This document shows positions 61,133-64,000 of a DNA stretch of 64,000 bases, piece by piece. Within the stretch, counting starts at the first letter, position 1; each line of letters starts with the position of its first letter. The notes below the pieces were generated by a model. That model was not told the DNA's origin. It saw only the letters and a list, made by a program, of their open reading frames with translations, and ran no database searches. The position numbers were made by a program, and so were the translations under genes. This DNA is from Bacteroidota bacterium (lineage in GTDB: Bacteria > Bacteroidota > Bacteroidia > UBA4408), in assembly GCA_016721765.1 (NCBI GenBank), contig JADKHO010000002.1, forward strand, positions 496,001 to 560,000, given 5' to 3'.

Positions 61133-62428
61133 ATGAAAGCAATTGCTTGCCATTTTACGTTTATCAGTATAGTTTTTCTGGTTCATACAGCATTCGCCAT
61201 TCAGGTAATAAAGGAAGATACTTATTATTGGAACAGTTCGCAAAACCACTGGCATTATACGTTAAGTGTATACCATTATCCCAATCAATTGGGACAAGAT
61301 ACCCTTCAAATGGTTTGGGATACTACCCAAAACATAAACTTTCAGCGCTACCGATTTCAATACAATGCACAAGGTTTAGAAACGAACTGGGTGCACCAAA
61401 CCTCGAGCATTACGAATCCGGCCTGGGTTAACGCAAACATGCGGGTTACTGCCTATGACACGCTCAATAATGTTATTTCCATTAAGAAATATTCCAATCC
61501 CTTTAATTTTATGATGCTCACCGACACTATCGCCTATGCTTACCTGTATGATGCTGCTCACAATAATCGAATTATTGAAAAAATTACCAAAAATTACCAT
61601 CCTCAAGTTCTCCCTTATTATGCGGATATTAAAGATTCATTTGCTTATGGAATAAACAATGAAATTATTGAGCAATATGCTGCGACATATAACCTAAACG
61701 CTTCCAAGTGGATTAAAACTTCGCGTTTTTCTAACTATAATTATTTGAATACTAGCTATGATAAACCGCTGAGCTACGAGTACTATACCGCTGATACATC
61801 CAATACTTGGAAGTTGAGTGGACGCAAATTATTTCAGTACTTGAACAACAATGGATTAATTGTCTCCACACAAATGTGGTATGATTGGCTGAATAATTAT
61901 GAACAATACAATCAAATCACTAGCACATTCGATTCTTGTTCCCATGCAATGCTCTTTACATTTGCGCATTGGAATTCGGGCATTAACGACTGGGTTATTG
62001 ATGTTTCGAGCAAACACTTGAACACTTACTCAAGTGACTCCTGCAGATTAGCAGAGCATATTGAACAAAAATGGGATAGTAACTTAATGCAATATGTGAA
62101 TTATATTCGAAACGAATTTGTTGATTACTCTGCTTTTATTGGTGTGAAAGAAGCGGATAAAACAATTGTGAATATTTCGGTTTCACCCAATCCGGCAGCT
62201 GAAAAAGTTGTGTTGAGTTATTCTTTAAAGCAAGAAGGACAGGTAATTATTTCACTTAGAACTTTGCTGGGAGCTGATATTTTTGTTTCAAAATCCATTA
62301 TCCAAAGTCCAGGTTCTTATCAACCTATTATTGATGTAACTTCACTTTCGACAGGCGTCTATTTTCTTACTTTAGAAGTTAATGGAAGAAAAGAAGTTCG
62401 AAAAATAATCGTTCCTGAGCGCTTTTAA
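61133..62428 (+). CDS. T9SS-exported protein, C-terminal sorting domain
   Basis: A 431-residue secreted protein with signal peptide about 1-22 (FISIVFLVHTAFAIQ). The body consists of aromatic and Asn/Tyr-rich repeats (NISFNRYRFQYN-type strands such as NFQRYRFQYNAQGLETNW and DTLNNVISIKKYSN) reminiscent of RHS-like or YD-type strands. The tail VNISVSPNPAAEKVVLSYSL, LSTGVYFLTLEVN and KIIVPERF is a T9SS type A domain. It probably shares a transcript with the upstream T9SS gene. Function is unknown. Confidence 0.82.
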   Translation: MKAIACHFTFISIVFLVHTAFAIQVIKEDTYYWNSSQNHWHYTLSVYHYPNQLGQDTLQMVWDTTQNINFQRYRFQYNAQGLETNWVHQTSSITNPAWVNANMRVTAYDTLNNVISIKKYSNPFNFMMLTDTIAYAYLYDAAHNNRIIEKITKNYHPQVLPYYADIKDSFAYGINNEIIEQYAATYNLNASKWIKTSRFSNYNYLNTSYDKPLSYEYYTADTSNTWKLSGRKLFQYLNNNGLIVSTQMWYDWLNNYEQYNQITSTFDSCSHAMLFTFAHWNSGINDWVIDVSSKHLNTYSSDSCRLAEHIEQKWDSNLMQYVNYIRNEFVDYSAFIGVKEADKTIVNISVSPNPAAEKVVLSYSLKQEGQVIISLRTLLGADIFVSKSIIQSPGSYQPIIDVTSLSTGVYFLTLEVNGRKEVRKIIVPERF

Positions 62429-62430
62429 AA

Positions 62431-63975
62431 TTAAAAAAAGGAGCTCTTTTTTTTACTGCTTCTTCCCCCAAGTCCAAGTGCACCAAGTAATCCACGTGTT
62501 AGTGCACCTGCAACGGTAACGCCAATACTTCGGGTAACCGGACTGGCAATTATTTTTTCGAAAGTTGTTTTTTCTTGCTTTTGCGGTTTTCTTACTTCCG
62601 TTTGCTCTTGCTGTTCCACCGCATTCTTAATTTTGGCATTCAGCATTTCAAATGCACTTTCACGGTCGATGGTTTCGGCGTATTTTTTTACCAAGGGAGA
62701 CGCAGCAATTAAGCTACTAATTTCAGCCTCGTTTAAAATATCCATGCGAGAAGTTGGTGGGCAAAGCAAAGTAGCAACGAGCATAGTTGGATTACCTTTT
62801 TCATTTAAAGCAGTTATCGCAGCTTCGCCGATTCCAAGGCTGGTAAGCAATTCATCTGTTTTATAAAAATCGGTAATGGGATAATTTTCGGCGGTGAGCT
62901 TTATCATTTTTCTATCCACGGCTGTAAATGCGCGTAAGGCATGTTGCACTTTTAAGCCAAGTTGACTTAATACTGCTGACGGAATATCACTTGGATTTTG
63001 GGTGCAGAAAAATATTCCAACTCCTTTGGAGCGTATTAATTTTATGATACTTTCAATTTGATCTTGTAATGCCTTACTCGCTTCCTTAAAGATTAAATGC
63101 GCTTCGTCAATGAATACTACTAATTTGGGCTGATCTAAATCCCCTTCTTCCGGAAAAGTCGCATACACTTCTGCCAACAGGCTAAGCATAAAAGTGGAGA
63201 AAAGCTTTGGTTTATCTTGAATATCGGTGAGGCGCATGATGCTAATTATTCCTTTTCCATTTTCATCAATGCGTGTTAAGTCCTCCACATCAAATGATTT
63301 TTCACCAAAAAACAATTCAGCGCCTTGTTGCTCTAGTTCCACAATTTTTCGAAGGATGGTTCCTGAGGTAGCCGTGCTTATTGCCCCATAAGCTTCAGTA
63401 ATTTCTGCTTTGCCGTCGTTGGTGACATAATTCAATAATTTTTTAAAATCCTTTAAATCCACTAAAGGCAATTGCTTATCATCGGCATACTTATATACGA
63501 GTGCAACCACACCTTGTTGGGTGTCGTTCAGTTCTAATATTTTTGAAAATAGCACAGGGCCAAATTCCGAAACTGTTGCTCTGAGGCGCACGCCATTTTG
63601 CTGGGAGATGCTGAGCAGTTCTACAGGAAAGCTTGCAGGTTGGAAAGGCACTCCAATTTTGGCACTTCGCTCTTCAATTTTAGGATTTGTGCTACCGGCT
63701 TGGGCAATTCCACTGAGGTCGCCTTTAATATCCATCATCAATACCGGAATTCCATTTTTCGATAATCCTTCTGCAATATTTTGTAGTGTTTTGGTCTTAC
63801 CGGTACCGGTAGCGCCTGCAATTAAGCCATGACGATTCAGTGTTTTTAAGGGAATTTTAACTTCACTTCCGGATAAGCATTCCCCATTTAAAATTGCTGC
63901 ACCTAAATGTAAAGAGGCTCCTTTGAAAGTATAATCTAATGCAAGCTTTTCGATAAAACTTTGTTTAACATCCAT
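62431..63975 (-). CDS. HerA-like/DUF853 ATPase (YjgR type)
   Basis: A 514-residue P-loop ATPase of the HerA/FtsK superfamily. Walker A is GATGTGKTKTL (54-64), preceded by NRHGLIA. MMDIKGDLSGIAQAG is the characteristic loop of DUF853, and Walker B is VVFIDEAHLIF. A glutamine/sensor segment GIFFCTQNPSDIPSAVLSQ follows. The C-terminus ends in a Gly-rich hydrophobic helix (SIGVTVAGALTRGLLGALGL) with a basic SSKKK tail, a possible membrane contact. No NurA or Sir2 partner is adjacent. Role in DNA handling or secretion is not settled. Confidence 0.88.
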   Translation of the reverse strand: MDVKQSFIEKLALDYTFKGASLHLGAAILNGECLSGSEVKIPLKTLNRHGLIAGATGTGKTKTLQNIAEGLSKNGIPVLMMDIKGDLSGIAQAGSTNPKIEERSAKIGVPFQPASFPVELLSISQQNGVRLRATVSEFGPVLFSKILELNDTQQGVVALVYKYADDKQLPLVDLKDFKKLLNYVTNDGKAEITEAYGAISTATSGTILRKIVELEQQGAELFFGEKSFDVEDLTRIDENGKGIISIMRLTDIQDKPKLFSTFMLSLLAEVYATFPEEGDLDQPKLVVFIDEAHLIFKEASKALQDQIESIIKLIRSKGVGIFFCTQNPSDIPSAVLSQLGLKVQHALRAFTAVDRKMIKLTAENYPITDFYKTDELLTSLGIGEAAITALNEKGNPTMLVATLLCPPTSRMDILNEAEISSLIAASPLVKKYAETIDRESAFEMLNAKIKNAVEQQEQTEVRKPQKQEKTTFEKIIASPVTRSIGVTVAGALTRGLLGALGLGGRSSKKKSSFF

Positions 63976-64000
63976 AAAATTTAAAAATTAGAAAAGCGAC

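Overview
The window is chromosomal DNA from a member of the Bacteroidota. Five proteins end in type IX secretion (T9SS) type A sorting tails. At least ten genes have the Bacteroidota -7 box TAnnTTTG upstream, and clear Shine-Dalgarno sites are rare. Lineage-typical families (DUF4290, DUF5777, DUF5916, a large YidC, lipoprotein DPP III) are present. The DNA is A+T-rich and gene-dense. I see no rRNA or tRNA gene, CRISPR array, prophage or insertion sequence. I cannot name a genus; the mix suggests a free-living or sludge-type Chitinophagales/Sphingobacteriales-like organism.

Layout. 0-2.5 kb: partial rpe, class I fructose-bisphosphate aldolase, accD. 2.6-8.8 kb: a purine-ring catabolism block (XdhC-like maturation factor, allantoinase, allantoicase, OHCU decarboxylase, HIU hydrolase, and a DUF6986 HpcH/HpaI-fold protein). 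The last two uricase-pathway enzymes are present, but no uricase or ureidoglycolate lyase lies in the window. 8.8-13.2 kb: DEAD-box helicase, pseudouridine-5'-phosphate glycosidase, Kdo transferase, a CMP-sugar synthetase. 13.4-23.6 kb: small accessory genes (two DUF1801 paralogues, VOC protein, ankyrin protein, DODA-type dioxygenase, esterase), two T9SS proteins and a POT peptide transporter. 23.7-26.7 kb: a patch of broken genes (DUF1016 nuclease, two T9SS proteins, a lipoprotein leader). 26.7-31.7 kb: dnaJ-grpE, a TlpA thioredoxin, murA and DUF4290. 31.8-39.3 kb: a GT-C/TPR membrane protein, DPP III, a TPR protein, a ComA-family enzyme, a 42-bp tandem repeat and an SRPBCC protein. 39.4-42.6 kb: a leftward run with two c-type cytochrome lipoproteins and a DUF5777 barrel. 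42.9-50.5 kb: yidC, sucC, a CBM9/DUF5916 barrel, a LolD-type ATPase and an M42 peptidase. 50.6-53.2 kb: a DtxR/MntR regulator with a palindromic operator, overlapping an Nramp-UspA fusion. 53.2-64 kb: FkbM methyltransferase, a second POT transporter, smpB, M28-PDZ peptidase, a dicarboxylate symporter, two T9SS proteins and a HerA-like ATPase.

Six genes (DUF1016, a T9SS protein, dnaJ, sucC, the DUF5916 barrel, lolD) are each split by a single-base indel, mostly in short A/T runs. dnaJ, sucC and lolD are core genes, so consensus sequence error is more likely than real decay. A separate set of short relics looks like true decay: a 25-codon copy of the start of the dioxygenase gene, an isochorismatase-like stub, a T9SS leader with an internal stop and a lipoprotein leader. 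The best candidates for less-described biology are the cytochrome/DUF5777 operon and the DUF6986 enzyme at the end of the ureide pathway.
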